Shown here: positions 7,165 to 14,829 of the stretch, one piece after another
Numbering within the stretch: position 1 is the first letter of the stretch
Layout of the letters: each line of letters opens with the position of its first letter
NCBI GenBank assembly: GCA_964370765.1
Contig: CAYJKW010000025.1
Coordinates: forward strand, 1-25,702
DNA length: 25,702 bases
From: CAYJBH01 sp964370765
GTDB taxonomy: Bacteria > Bacillota > Clostridia > Oscillospirales > Ruminococcaceae
Direction of reading: 5' to 3'
The notes under the pieces: model-generated
Databases searched by the model: none
What the model was told of the DNA's origin: nothing
The model's input: the letters and a program-made list of their open reading frames with translations, nothing else
Program-made: the position numbers and the translations under genes

Positions 7165-8406
7165 TTAAAAAAAATGCAAGTCATCCAACAAATCAATTCT
7201 TTTTTTAGCGGCCTGAAGTATTTCTTTTGAGCTACCCTGATCCTCATACCTCTTTTTGCGGCTTGTAATTAAATATATTAGATATTGAAAAGACCTAATA
7301 ATAATATATTTTGAATAGACCTTGTCTGTTTTATTTTCAGGACGTTGCTGTTTGCATTTGTTTATAAAAAGGGTAAAGTAAGCAAAAACATTTGTTTTAT
7401 AATGTGTACCGGACTGATTAATATAATAACTCCATAAAATACCGCTGGCTCCCTCTCTCGTAGGTGTACCACCACCACCGTGACCACCCTCTTCAATGTC
7501 AGAAATTAAACGCATGTTTAGATCTTTGTTTTTTTCCTCATCGGTTAATCCTTCGATTAAGTTTATATCAAGAGATAGATATTTGGAGCAAAGTCCAAAA
7601 AAATCCACACAAAAAGTACGATACCCAAGGATATCCATTGCATTCCAAAATGCATTGTAATCTATTTCTTTATGATAATGAGTAGCAAATAGTGTAATAT
7701 CGGTTAGGTAACGTACCCCCACTCCTTTAATAATAAAATGCTTAACCATATGATACATAAGATATATGTAGGTATTGGTTATCGACATTGTGTTGGCGCT
7801 TGTGTTATTAAATTTAACGTTGATTGTGTTATCGAAACTATCTACCCCAAGCTCAGAAAGTCGCTTAAAGCGATCGCCTGTATCACCTTTCCATAATGAG
7901 CAATGAGATTCAACATGATAATCGTTAAAGAAATACTTGATTACATATTTTCCAGACGGATTTTCTTCCTCTGTGTATGAAAGCTCTTCTACAAATAATT
8001 GCTTAACTCTTTCTCTATCTTCAGGTTTAACATAGATATCAGAATCAACAGATATTCGCGAGCTTGGTACAGGATAAAGTGATGACAGCATAGGGCCTTT
8101 AAGCAAAATCATCGGAATATTGCTTTTCTCAAAAGCCTTCAATACGTTAAGCAGATAAGACTTCTTTCTTAGTTGAGCAACGCCTGTTACAAAAGTATAA
8201 CTCTTTAAGCGGTCAAGCACGTTCTTGGGAATAACAGTTGCTGTTGACAGTTTAGCAACATTTGGGAAGATAATCGAAGAAACCATATGCATATCAGAAA
8301 GCGTGTTTAACCTTTCCCAATCCAACTCCTGGGAAGGTGGGAGGGTGGGAGTTCCGTTTATAGTTGAGTTTAGAAGATGTAATAGATAAGAAAATTCATA
8401 GCTCAT
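7165..8406 (-). CDS. NTP_transf_5-type putative nucleotidyltransferase
   Basis: 413 residues. The N-terminus ELDWERLNTLSDMHMV and the core MILLKGPMLSSLYP (100-112), then R117-ISVDSDIYV with D121 and D123, are the signature of the uncharacterised nucleotidyltransferase family NTP_transf_5 (PF14907). The paired Asp would bind metal as in Pol-beta-like enzymes. The family is frequent in Firmicute exopolysaccharide loci, with no settled substrate. The N-terminal half fits the family well; the C-terminal half is not diagnostic but includes a Gly-rich loop, GGHGGGGTPTREG. The ribosome site GAGAGGAGT lies about 30 bases from the ATG, with a small hairpin between (8420-8432). An in-frame stop upstream excludes a longer start. 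Confidence 0.78.
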   Translation of the reverse strand: MSYEFSYLLHLLNSTINGTPTLPPSQELDWERLNTLSDMHMVSSIIFPNVAKLSTATVIPKNVLDRLKSYTFVTGVAQLRKKSYLLNVLKAFEKSNIPMILLKGPMLSSLYPVPSSRISVDSDIYVKPEDRERVKQLFVEELSYTEEENPSGKYVIKYFFNDYHVESHCSLWKGDTGDRFKRLSELGVDSFDNTINVKFNNTSANTMSITNTYIYLMYHMVKHFIIKGVGVRYLTDITLFATHYHKEIDYNAFWNAMDILGYRTFCVDFFGLCSKYLSLDINLIEGLTDEEKNKDLNMRLISDIEEGGHGGGGTPTREGASGILWSYYINQSGTHYKTNVFAYFTLFINKCKQQRPENKTDKVYSKYIIIRSFQYLIYLITSRKKRYEDQGSSKEILQAAKKRIDLLDDLHFF

Positions 8407-8483
8407 AATGTGTTTGTTTACTGTTTAACAGTAATACTCCTCTCAATAATTAGAAAATTATACTAAATAGAAAAAATAGTGAT

Positions 8484-8497
8484 GATAATATATTATC
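8484..8497. promoter_or_regulatory. Perfect palindrome, possible operator
   Basis: GATAATATATTATC is a perfect 14-base palindrome, flanked by partly symmetric TGAT and CATCA. It lies about 80 bases upstream of the NTP_transf_5 start, roughly where that gene's promoter should be. Being all A/T except for its ends, it could also be chance. Confidence 0.3.
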
Positions 8498-8710
8498 ACA
8501 TCATTATCATATTTATGGGTATAATTTTTGCATAGACTAAGATAGCGGAGCTACCCAACGTGATAGTTAAGATAGTCTGACTAGGTTATTTTATTAAGTA
8601 GAATAACTAAGAAGTTTTTATAACACCTTATATTATACATATAAATAGCACAAAAAGAAAGTGAAAATTGCAAATATAAAAAAATAGAGCGTATATTTGT
8701 TAAAGTATCT

Positions 8711-8798
8711 AAAATAACAAGCATGCAGAATGAATTATAATCATTTTTGCGCATGTTATTTTAGGTTGATGTGTGTTCTGTGCATTTCGCAGAGCACA
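8711..8798. other. Two tandem stem-loops upstream of the Wzz promoter
   Basis: AAAATAACA (8711-8719) pairs with TGTTATTTT (8754-8762), with further pairing inside (AATGA/TCATT). Directly after, TGTGTTCTG (8772-8780) pairs with CAGAGCACA (8790-8798), with one G-U pair. They lie upstream of the promoter, so they are not in the Wzz leader from that start site. They could be a small RNA, the leader of a longer transcript, or DNA binding sites. Confidence 0.35.
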
Positions 8799-8844
8799 GC
8801 TATATCATAAAATTTGTGCGAAGTGTATATAGTGACCTATATTA

Positions 8845-8873
8845 TTGACTTTAAGGTGGTAAAATGTTATAAT
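8845..8873 (+). promoter_or_regulatory. Promoter for the Wzz / kinase-like pair
   Basis: TTGACT (8845-8850), 17-base spacer, TATAAT (8868-8873) with an extended TGt. It is one of the strongest promoters in the window, about 40 bases before the start codon. Confidence 0.8.
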
Positions 8874-8911
8874 TAAGCAATAATAAAATAAACAAATTAG
8901 GACAATAATAA

Positions 8912-9595
8912 GTGATGGATTACCAGATTAATTTAACAAAAATAGTTGACTCCATAATGGCAAAAAAATTTTTAATAATTTTTACAACTATTATCGCGGG
9001 CGTAATAGCAATAATCCTTATGTGGAACTCTACTCAAGATTTGTATGCCGCTACGTCAACAATTTACGCAGCGTCAGAACACTCTTATGTAGAAGCTCGA
9101 GAAGGCATGAATATACTTGCAGATTATATGGATGTGGCAAGGAGTTACAAGGTTGCAGAACATGCATCAACATTGATGCAAAACCCTGTGTCTCCTGAAG
9201 TAATTCAAAGTTCTGTGGCTATATCCACAAACGAAAATTCAAGTATAATTACTATATTGGTCACACATAACAACCCAAGTAGGACAGTTGAGATTTCAAA
9301 TGCTGTCGCTGAGGCGTTTGTAGAAGAGACCAACCAGCTATCCGAAAGTGAGAGTGTGCAGATACTCGACAAGGCACGCGAGCCTATTGTTTTGGTTAAT
9401 GGTAGAATGCAATCCATGATGATGATTGCAGTTGTGACGATAGGTGCATTTGCTGTAGTTGTTGGTATTATTGTGCTATTGGCTTTGTTTGACACAAGGG
9501 TAGCGTATGTTAGTGAACTAACATTGGGCGGCAAGTATGAATTGGTGGGAGTTATTCCCTCTAAACCAAAAGCAAAATCAAAAGCAAAACAATAG
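8912..9595 (+). CDS. Wzz/YveK-like polysaccharide chain-length regulator
   Basis: 227 residues with the two-helix Wzz layout: a cytoplasmic start with NLTKIVDSIMAKK, membrane segment 1 (about 20-37), an external coil-rich domain beginning YAATSTIYAAS, membrane segment 2 (about 171-193) and a cytoplasmic tail DTRVAYVSEL ending YELVGVIPS. This matches Gram-positive CapA/YveK modulators, which act with a separate BY-kinase to set polymer length. A Lys/Ala-rich tail (KAKSKAKQ) ends the protein. The start is either GTG 8912 (AGGA 9 bases before) or ATG 8915; GTG has the better spacing. The kinase-like gene follows after 105 bases. Confidence 0.85.
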   Translation: MMDYQINLTKIVDSIMAKKFLIIFTTIIAGVIAIILMWNSTQDLYAATSTIYAASEHSYVEAREGMNILADYMDVARSYKVAEHASTLMQNPVSPEVIQSSVAISTNENSSIITILVTHNNPSRTVEISNAVAEAFVEETNQLSESESVQILDKAREPIVLVNGRMQSMMMIAVVTIGAFAVVVGIIVLLALFDTRVAYVSELTLGGKYELVGVIPSKPKAKSKAKQ

Positions 9596-9700
9596 TGCAT
9601 TAAAGATAGATGGGTCTATGGGAAATATTGTAACACATACAATTAACTAAGATCTATAAGGCGAGATATAATTGAACGCGGCATCGGATTGGAGAAAGTT

Positions 9701-10393
9701 ATGCAAAAAGCAAGGGGTATAGAGTTTACGAGAGTGGTTAATAGAGTTTTAAGAGATGCATATGATAGAATTGTTATAAAGTTTCCTATTATAAAAGAGG
9801 AAAATAAAAAAAACACCTTTTTATTTACTGGATGCGGCCTTGATGTTGATGTTGCATCTGTAACAAGGAACATCGCAATGCAGATGGCCGACACTGGGAA
9901 TAAGACATTATATATTGATGCATGTTATATAAAAGATAAGCTAACACCTCATCTTGTGAAATCTAACACTGCTGGGGTGATAGAGTATGTTAAAGGAAAA
10001 AACAATCTAGCAGAGATAATCTATCCAACAAATATAGAAAATCTCTATTGTACATGTTTTGCGGCCTCCCACGATAACCCCTCTTCAATTTTAGCATCTA
10101 AAATTTTCGATCAGTTTTTGAATGAGGTGTCAGGGGAATTTGATTATATTTTTATTGATTCACCACCGATTGCTGTTACGGTAGGCTCTGCAGTTTTGGC
10201 AACTAAGGTGTCGGGTGTAGTAATAGTCACAGAATACAAAAAAACTAAAAAGCGGCAACTGGACTACGTAATAAAAGAGCTTGAGGCAGTGGATGCGAAT
10301 ATTATAGGTGTTGTTATGGACAATACTGCGCCTAAGTTTTACAAAAAGTTTGTTGGTGACTTTAAATATTACTCCAAAAACAGATTGAACTGA
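9701..10393 (+). CDS. BY-kinase (CpsD/YwqD)-like ATPase with degenerate Walker A, probable pseudokinase
   Basis: 230 residues from ATG 9701, chosen because GGAG lies 6 bases before it; the in-frame TTG at 9689 overlaps that site. The fold follows CpsD/YwqD: LFTGCGLDVDVASVTRNIA, TLYIDACY (Walker A' with D73), GVIEYVKG, and EFDYIFIDSPP (Walker B with D153), then VSGVVIVTEYKKTKKRQLD. The Walker A stretch (residues 43-53) lacks the GK[S/T] lysine that binds ATP phosphates, and the second Asp of Walker A' is Cys75. The C-terminus has a few Tyr (213, 223, 224) but no clear tyrosine cluster. It probably pairs with the Wzz protein as a structural or regulatory partner without kinase activity. Frameshift is unlikely, since the frame is intact on both sides. 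Confidence 0.75.
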   Translation: MQKARGIEFTRVVNRVLRDAYDRIVIKFPIIKEENKKNTFLFTGCGLDVDVASVTRNIAMQMADTGNKTLYIDACYIKDKLTPHLVKSNTAGVIEYVKGKNNLAEIIYPTNIENLYCTCFAASHDNPSSILASKIFDQFLNEVSGEFDYIFIDSPPIAVTVGSAVLATKVSGVVIVTEYKKTKKRQLDYVIKELEAVDANIIGVVMDNTAPKFYKKFVGDFKYYSKNRLN

Positions 10394-10439
10394 TAATGAT
10401 ACATCATTAAGTAAAATAATTTCATTTGTGATAGATTAC

Positions 10440-10468
10440 TTGAAATTGAAATTACTTAAGATTATAAT
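10440..10468 (+). promoter_or_regulatory. Promoter for the beta-helix surface protein
   Basis: TTGAAA (10440-10445), 17-base spacer, TATAAT (10463-10468). The perfect dyad ACAGTC-GATA-GACTGT (10475-10490) starts at the expected +1, so the mRNA would begin with a stem-loop or the site is an operator. Confidence 0.7.
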
Positions 10469-10474
10469 ATAGTC

Positions 10475-10490
10475 ACAGTCGATAGACTGT
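10475..10490 (+). promoter_or_regulatory. Dyad at the transcription start (5' stem-loop or operator)
   Basis: ACAGTC and GACTGT are exact complements around GATA and lie 6-22 bases after the -10. A 5'-terminal stem-loop stabilises some bacterial mRNAs; a repressor site is equally possible from sequence alone. Confidence 0.4.
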
Positions 10491-10521
10491 AAACAAGACG
10501 ATATAGAAAGGAAATACATAC

Positions 10522-13407
10522 ATGCGAAAAATACTAGTGTTAATGTTGTCACTTGCAATGTTGTTTTCATTAACCACTTCGCCAATGGCATATGCTTCTG
10601 AAATCGAAGATGACGCAATAGATACTATTGCCGATAATCAAGAAGATGAAGAAGCCGCAATTCTCGAAAGTTTAACTTTTGATGATGAAGAAGGTGAGAT
10701 TAATGATATTGATGAAAACGATATAACTTATATTGATAACACAACCTCTGAGGAGGTGGTGTTCATCGATGATGACTATGTTCCAACAGCAGCGCGTAGA
10801 GGTCCTTCGTTTGGAGGCTTTTGGTCTTGGGTTGGATCATTGTTTGTAGGAGAATCGGAGCCGGAAGTAACACCGGAGCCGGAAGCGACCCCAGCACCGG
10901 AATCAACACCGGAGCCGGAAACGACCCCAGCGCCGGAATCAACACCGGAGCCGGAAGCGACTCCAGCGCCGGAATCAACACCGGAGCCGGAAGCGGAAGC
11001 AACTCCTGAGCCAGAGCCAGAACCAGAACCAGAGCCAGAGCCAGTGGCAATTGTTTTTAATACTGTTGCTGAAATGTCTCAATCTAATTTAGAGTCAGGT
11101 GCCACAGTGAGTACATTGGGATTTTACTCTGAAAATGACGGTGGAGCTTCTACCTATGAGATTATGAATAGTGGAACTGCCAACGGGAAATCTGTTATTG
11201 AGCTTGCAAATGGATTAACAGCTCACCTTGTTGTAGGAGATACTGTTAATGTTGTACAGTTTGGAGCAAGATCTTTTGAAGACACAGAAAATTATCAAGG
11301 TATAGAGAATGTTGACAGCACTGAGTCTTTAGAGTTAGCATTTAATTCTGTAGCTACTACAATTAATTTTCCGGAAAATGGAAAGTTCATCTACCGAGAC
11401 ACTATTATTTTAGAAACGGCGAACAAAATCATAAACGGAAACCAAAGTGCAATTTATACCGATAATGAGTTTGTCTCAAGCATAAACTCTAAAACAACAT
11501 TTTTGTTACAAGACACATCAAATATCGAGATAAGAGGATTAAACTTTTTCTCATTACAGACTATTGAGCTTGGAACTACAGTAATGCAACTGATAGTATT
11601 ACGCACGAGTGATGTTGTAATAGACAACTGTATATTCAGAGCTCCGGGTCCAATGTTAACCAGAGGTGATGATGGAAATATTTTCGAAACACCGGAATAT
11701 TTGGCATTAGACGACGATATTAAAATGGGTAATGTTGTACTTAGCACAGGGTGGCATAACGTAACAATTAATAACTGTGAGATGTATATTTCTCACGATG
11801 GTCCGGCAGGCGTTTGTTTTCAAGCCCAGGATGTTCAAAACAGAGGTGCTTCGGGTCTAACATTTACTAACAACTATCTAGAGAAAACAGCACATGATGA
11901 AATATTAGCTATTGGAATGACAAATGCAGATATATCTGACATAAACATATCTAATAACACATTCATTATGTACGATGGAATACGCACATCTAGCATTTTG
12001 GGATTCAGCATAGGAACAACAACCTCAAAATCTCCGACATCAAATGTTACTATAAACAATAATATATTTGATATTCAAGCATCACTAAATTCACTAGTTT
12101 TTGAGAATTTGGATGGGACATTCTCCTTTACCGGAAACGAACTTGATCTAAATAAAGGTAGGGGATATGCTGGTGACAATATAACCTATAAAGCTATCCA
12201 GAGTGATACAGAGATCCCAATTCGAATCGAATCAAATACAATTAGAATAGACGGATCTGATGTGACTCTACCTGTTTCAACAGCTGTACAGGGTAATATA
12301 GAGTTAGTGAATAACACAATTGATATTGAAGGTGACGTTACCGGATCGTTATTTTCTAAACTACCGTTAGTATCCGGGAATACTATAAATACAACAGGTG
12401 CTGTTAAATATATCACCTATAACACTAAGGACTTTGTAAACAATACGGTAAATGTTGCTGGCAGTGTTTCCGTGTTTATGAGATTATACAATGTTAGCGT
12501 TAATTCACAAGCAGAAAATTACTCCTTTACCGGCAATACGATTAACACTAATAGTGATAGTAGCCTATCTGCAGTTAGCAGTGCATATCTAATGTTGCTT
12601 AATAACTTAAATGTAACTGAAAAATCTGAAATTGACTTTTTAGACAATAATATTACATCACAGGCAGCAACAGGTAAAAACTTTATTTATTCCTTTACCG
12701 GAACGTTACCTTATGAGCCTGAAATTGTGATGTCAGAGCAGGTAGTATCTGTAAGCACATCTGGGGTTCAGGAAGTAAGCCTTGAGTCAAATGCATCAGA
12801 ACCGCTTCCGTTCACAACAATGGAGAACTTTAATCTAGGGGCTAACCTAATAGAGCTAAGCTCTGAGGTGCCTGTAACAGAAGAAGCAACTGCAACATCA
12901 GAAGTACCTGTAACGTCAGAAGCAGCTGCAACATCAGAAGTACCTGTAACATCAGAAGTACCTGTAACATCAGAAGTACCTGTAACATCAGAAGTACCTG
13001 CAACATCAGAGGTACCTGCAACATCAGAAGTACCTGCAACGTCAGAGGCAGATGCAACATCAGAAGCACCGGCATCATCAACACCTACTGAACCTCCTGT
13101 AACACAGGAGACCGAGGTAATTACAGTTACAACTGTTGACACACCATTTGTTATCAATATCTCAGAGGATATTAAACAAGATACTGCATTTAATGCAACT
13201 CATGGGTTGGATCCCAGCTTGCATATTAACTGGTATGATGGATCGGTTATTATTGAAGGACCGGCAGTACCGACTGCAGTTGATCCATATGGCGGATACG
13301 CACCGTTATATGCTGCAATCCTAATCACACTAATTCTAATAGTTGTTGCAGCTATTGTAGTAAGTGTTGTACTGATTAGAAAAAGAAAACTAAAAGCTAC
13401 AAACTAA
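10522..13407 (+). CDS. Large secreted, membrane-anchored protein with tailspike/pectate-lyase-like beta-helix
   Basis: 961 residues. Signal peptide 1-25 with a likely AYA|SE cut; acidic stretch to about 90; Pro/Glu repeats (122-157, three 12-residue units ATPAPESTPEPE); a head domain at about 178-245 with the phrase SGATVSTLGFYSENDGGAS, like the head of phage tailspike and pectate_lyase_3 proteins; then NVVQFGA and a right-handed beta-helix (about 245-720) with rungs such as VVIDNCIF, NVTINNCEMY, LTFTNNYLE and NVTINNNIF. Ten six-residue TSEVPV-type repeats (792-851) form a wall-spanning stalk before a final membrane helix (about 927-950) and RKRKLKATN. Such helices often bind or cleave polysaccharide, but no catalytic residues can be assigned. 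AAAGGAAA precedes the ATG. Its place beside Wzz suggests that it handles the cell's own polymer. Confidence 0.85.
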   Translation: MRKILVLMLSLAMLFSLTTSPMAYASEIEDDAIDTIADNQEDEEAAILESLTFDDEEGEINDIDENDITYIDNTTSEEVVFIDDDYVPTAARRGPSFGGFWSWVGSLFVGESEPEVTPEPEATPAPESTPEPETTPAPESTPEPEATPAPESTPEPEAEATPEPEPEPEPEPEPVAIVFNTVAEMSQSNLESGATVSTLGFYSENDGGASTYEIMNSGTANGKSVIELANGLTAHLVVGDTVNVVQFGARSFEDTENYQGIENVDSTESLELAFNSVATTINFPENGKFIYRDTIILETANKIINGNQSAIYTDNEFVSSINSKTTFLLQDTSNIEIRGLNFFSLQTIELGTTVMQLIVLRTSDVVIDNCIFRAPGPMLTRGDDGNIFETPEYLALDDDIKMGNVVLSTGWHNVTINNCEMYISHDGPAGVCFQAQDVQNRGASGLTFTNNYLEKTAHDEILAIGMTNADISDINISNNTFIMYDGIRTSSILGFSIGTTTSKSPTSNVTINNNIFDIQASLNSLVFENLDGTFSFTGNELDLNKGRGYAGDNITYKAIQSDTEIPIRIESNTIRIDGSDVTLPVSTAVQGNIELVNNTIDIEGDVTGSLFSKLPLVSGNTINTTGAVKYITYNTKDFVNNTVNVAGSVSVFMRLYNVSVNSQAENYSFTGNTINTNSDSSLSAVSSAYLMLLNNLNVTEKSEIDFLDNNITSQAATGKNFIYSFTGTLPYEPEIVMSEQVVSVSTSGVQEVSLESNASEPLPFTTMENFNLGANLIELSSEVPVTEEATATSEVPVTSEAAATSEVPVTSEVPVTSEVPVTSEVPATSEVPATSEVPATSEADATSEAPASSTPTEPPVTQETEVITVTTVDTPFVINISEDIKQDTAFNATHGLDPSLHINWYDGSVIIEGPAVPTAVDPYGGYAPLYAAILITLILIVVAAIVVSVVLIRKRKLKATN
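10885..10992 (+). repeat. 36-bp tandem repeat, three copies, coding Pro/Glu linker
   Basis: Three in-frame units (10885-10920, 10921-10956, 10957-10992) differ at only a few bases, and a partial unit (10870-10884) precedes them. Near-identity at the DNA level shows recent duplication, so copy number probably varies between strains. Confidence 0.9.
12895..13074 (+). repeat. 18-bp tandem repeat, ten copies, coding TSE-x3 stalk
   Basis: Ten consecutive 18-bp in-frame units (ACATCAGAAGTACCTGTA-type) code TSEVPV and variants TSEVPA, TSEAAA, TSEADA and TSEAPA. The central units are identical, which points to slippage or recombination. Ser/Thr residues could be glycosylated. Confidence 0.92.
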
Positions 13408-13432
13408 TAAAATGCAACTATAGCTATAAAAG

Positions 13433-13472
13433 AAAAGGGTATACATCGGAATCACCGATGTATACCCTTTTT
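13433..13472 (+). terminator. Intrinsic terminator of the surface-protein gene
   Basis: A perfect 17-bp stem (13433-13449 with 13455-13471), loop AATCA and a TTTTT run, 26 bases after the stop. Confidence 0.92.
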
Positions 13473-13522
13473 ACTAATATCGTCGTGACAAAACAAATGA
13501 TATTATTTGGATTATTAAACAA

Positions 13523-13573
13523 GAAAAAATCGATTAAAAAAGCAACAGCAAATTACCCTTTTAAATCGATTTC
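13523..13573 (-). terminator. Probable terminator of the EAL gene
   Basis: GAAATCGATTTAAAA and a near-complementary TTTTTTAATCGATTTTTTC arm (one bulge, 20-base loop) lie just downstream of the minus-strand stop at 13597 and end in a T run on that strand. The long loop makes it a modest candidate. Confidence 0.5.
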
Positions 13574-13596
13574 TGAATTCGAAAATAATATCTGTG

Positions 13597-14829
13597 TTAA
13601 GAACTGAACTCACTCAATGGTATTGGCTTACTATATAGGTAACCTTGTGAATAGTCAACCCCATACTGTTCCAATACAGCTTGTATGTCCTTGTTCTCTA
13701 CATATTCAGCAATGGTTGAGGCACCAATTAGTTCTGCCATGAAACAAATTGACCTTAAAATAATTACATTTTTTTCAGATGTTGCTATATCCCGTATAAT
13801 CGTTCCATCAATTTTAATAAACATTGGTGAAAGAGATATTATAGTAGTATATGTAGCATAGCCTGAGCCAAAATCGTCAACCGAGATACGGCAACCGTAG
13901 CTACGAACCTTATCAATGAAATCAAATAATAAGCGTTCTTCTTGATAGTTTTCAGTTTCAACAAACTCAATAACCAACTTTTCACAATTTGGATGTTTTT
14001 CTAGTTGCTTGAAAAACCATTTTCTGAAAGAGTCACTAGATATATCATATGCAGAAATATTAATGGAAAGCTGTTCGGTACGAGTGCTAAATTCTTTTAA
14101 TGCACGCTTAATCATAAGCTGGCTCAATCGATTGTAAATTTTGTATTTTTTTGCAATATCTAAAAAAGCCCAAGGAGAATATATTTTACCATCTGAATCC
14201 ATCAATCGCATAAGTGCTTCGTATTTTTCTATCTTTCCGGTTTTATTATCACGTATGCCTTGATAGTAGGGTATTACACGATCATCGTCCATAGCAAAAT
14301 TGATTAAATCTAATACCTCGGCATCGTTTTTTATTGTATCAGTAATATCCAAATTGTCCGGTGTTAGGTTAAAATTATCATGGGTGTTTTTAGCAAGTAG
14401 AAGTGACAGAAGAGCTCTTTCGATTAACTTATCTTCCTGTAAAACAACTGCAAATCGCGACACGGCACTTATCTCAACCTGTGATGAAGCTGCAGATTCA
14501 AACTGCGCATAAAAGTTCTTCATAAGTGCGAGGAAATCTTCTTTAGATATATCACTGGTAGCAGCCAAGATAAATTTATTGTAGTTATAGCTATAGAGAT
14601 ATATTATTTTATCTAAATTAAGCTGCTGTAAACCAATTTGCACATTATTTAATACGTCTCTACATCCTGCATAATAAGTTTCCTCACCGTAAGCAGCAAT
14701 AGATAAATCAGCGTTTATGACCTCCGTCATACACATTTTATTATAGCATCGTACCTTCATGTCCATATGGAATTTTGTTGTATTTGCTACACCTAAATTA
14801 TGATCAACTAAAAAATCGCTTGTTTGCAT
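13597..14829 (-). CDS. c-di-GMP phosphodiesterase: degenerate GGDEF plus EAL domain
   Basis: 410 residues. The EAL domain (about 183-408) has its key residues: E204-A-L in YEALMRL, N257 in SINIS, E288 and the ETE after it, D318-D319 in VDDFGSGYA, K339, E375 in AEYVE and Q395 in YSQGY. It should therefore bind metal and hydrolyse c-di-GMP to pGpG. The N-terminal 150 residues resemble a GGDEF domain in layout, but LYSYNYNKFILAA stands where RxGGDEF should be, so no cyclase activity is expected; it may bind nucleotide as a regulator. No membrane or sensory domain is present. GGAG lies 9 bases before the ATG. It has its own promoter with a palindrome. Neighbouring exopolysaccharide genes make surface polymer control a reasonable guess. 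Confidence 0.88.
   Translation of the reverse strand: MQTSDFLVDHNLGVANTTKFHMDMKVRCYNKMCMTEVINADLSIAAYGEETYYAGCRDVLNNVQIGLQQLNLDKIIYLYSYNYNKFILAATSDISKEDFLALMKNFYAQFESAASSQVEISAVSRFAVVLQEDKLIERALLSLLLAKNTHDNFNLTPDNLDITDTIKNDAEVLDLINFAMDDDRVIPYYQGIRDNKTGKIEKYEALMRLMDSDGKIYSPWAFLDIAKKYKIYNRLSQLMIKRALKEFSTRTEQLSINISAYDISSDSFRKWFFKQLEKHPNCEKLVIEFVETENYQEERLLFDFIDKVRSYGCRISVDDFGSGYATYTTIISLSPMFIKIDGTIIRDIATSEKNVIILRSICFMAELIGASTIAEYVENKDIQAVLEQYGVDYSQGYLYSKPIPLSEFSS

Larger units (their letters stand above)
8407..8911. other. 505-base divergent intergenic region with several inverted repeats
   Basis: It separates the minus-strand NTP_transf_5 gene from the plus-strand Wzz gene and is very AT-rich. 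No ORF is supported. It contains a hairpin at 8420-8432, a perfect 14-base palindrome at 8484-8497, a TAAGATAG direct repeat (8538-8545, 8568-8575) inside an AGACTA/TAGTCT inverted repeat, two consecutive stem-loops at 8711-8762 and 8772-8798, and the promoter at 8845-8873. No known riboswitch class was recognised. Confidence 0.55.

Noticed and set aside
8533..8600. c-di-GMP or other riboswitch upstream of Wzz
   Set aside because: I looked for GEMM-type core motifs and a terminator/anti-terminator pair but saw none, and the region lies upstream of the predicted start site.
9689..9700. TTG start four codons upstream for the kinase-like protein
   Set aside because: It overlaps the GGAG that is ideally placed for the ATG at 9701.
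10763..11050. Leu/Pro/Ala-rich minus-strand ORF across the Pro/Glu repeats
   Set aside because: It is a mirror of the tandem repeat on the opposite strand of a well-supported gene, with no start signal.
12895..13074. CRISPR-like periodicity
   Set aside because: Units are contiguous, in frame and without spacers. This is a protein repeat.
12768..13157. Ser/Thr/Gly-rich minus-strand ORF across the TSE repeats
   Set aside because: It is produced by the 18-bp repeat being open in several frames. The plus-strand gene is continuous from signal peptide to membrane tail.
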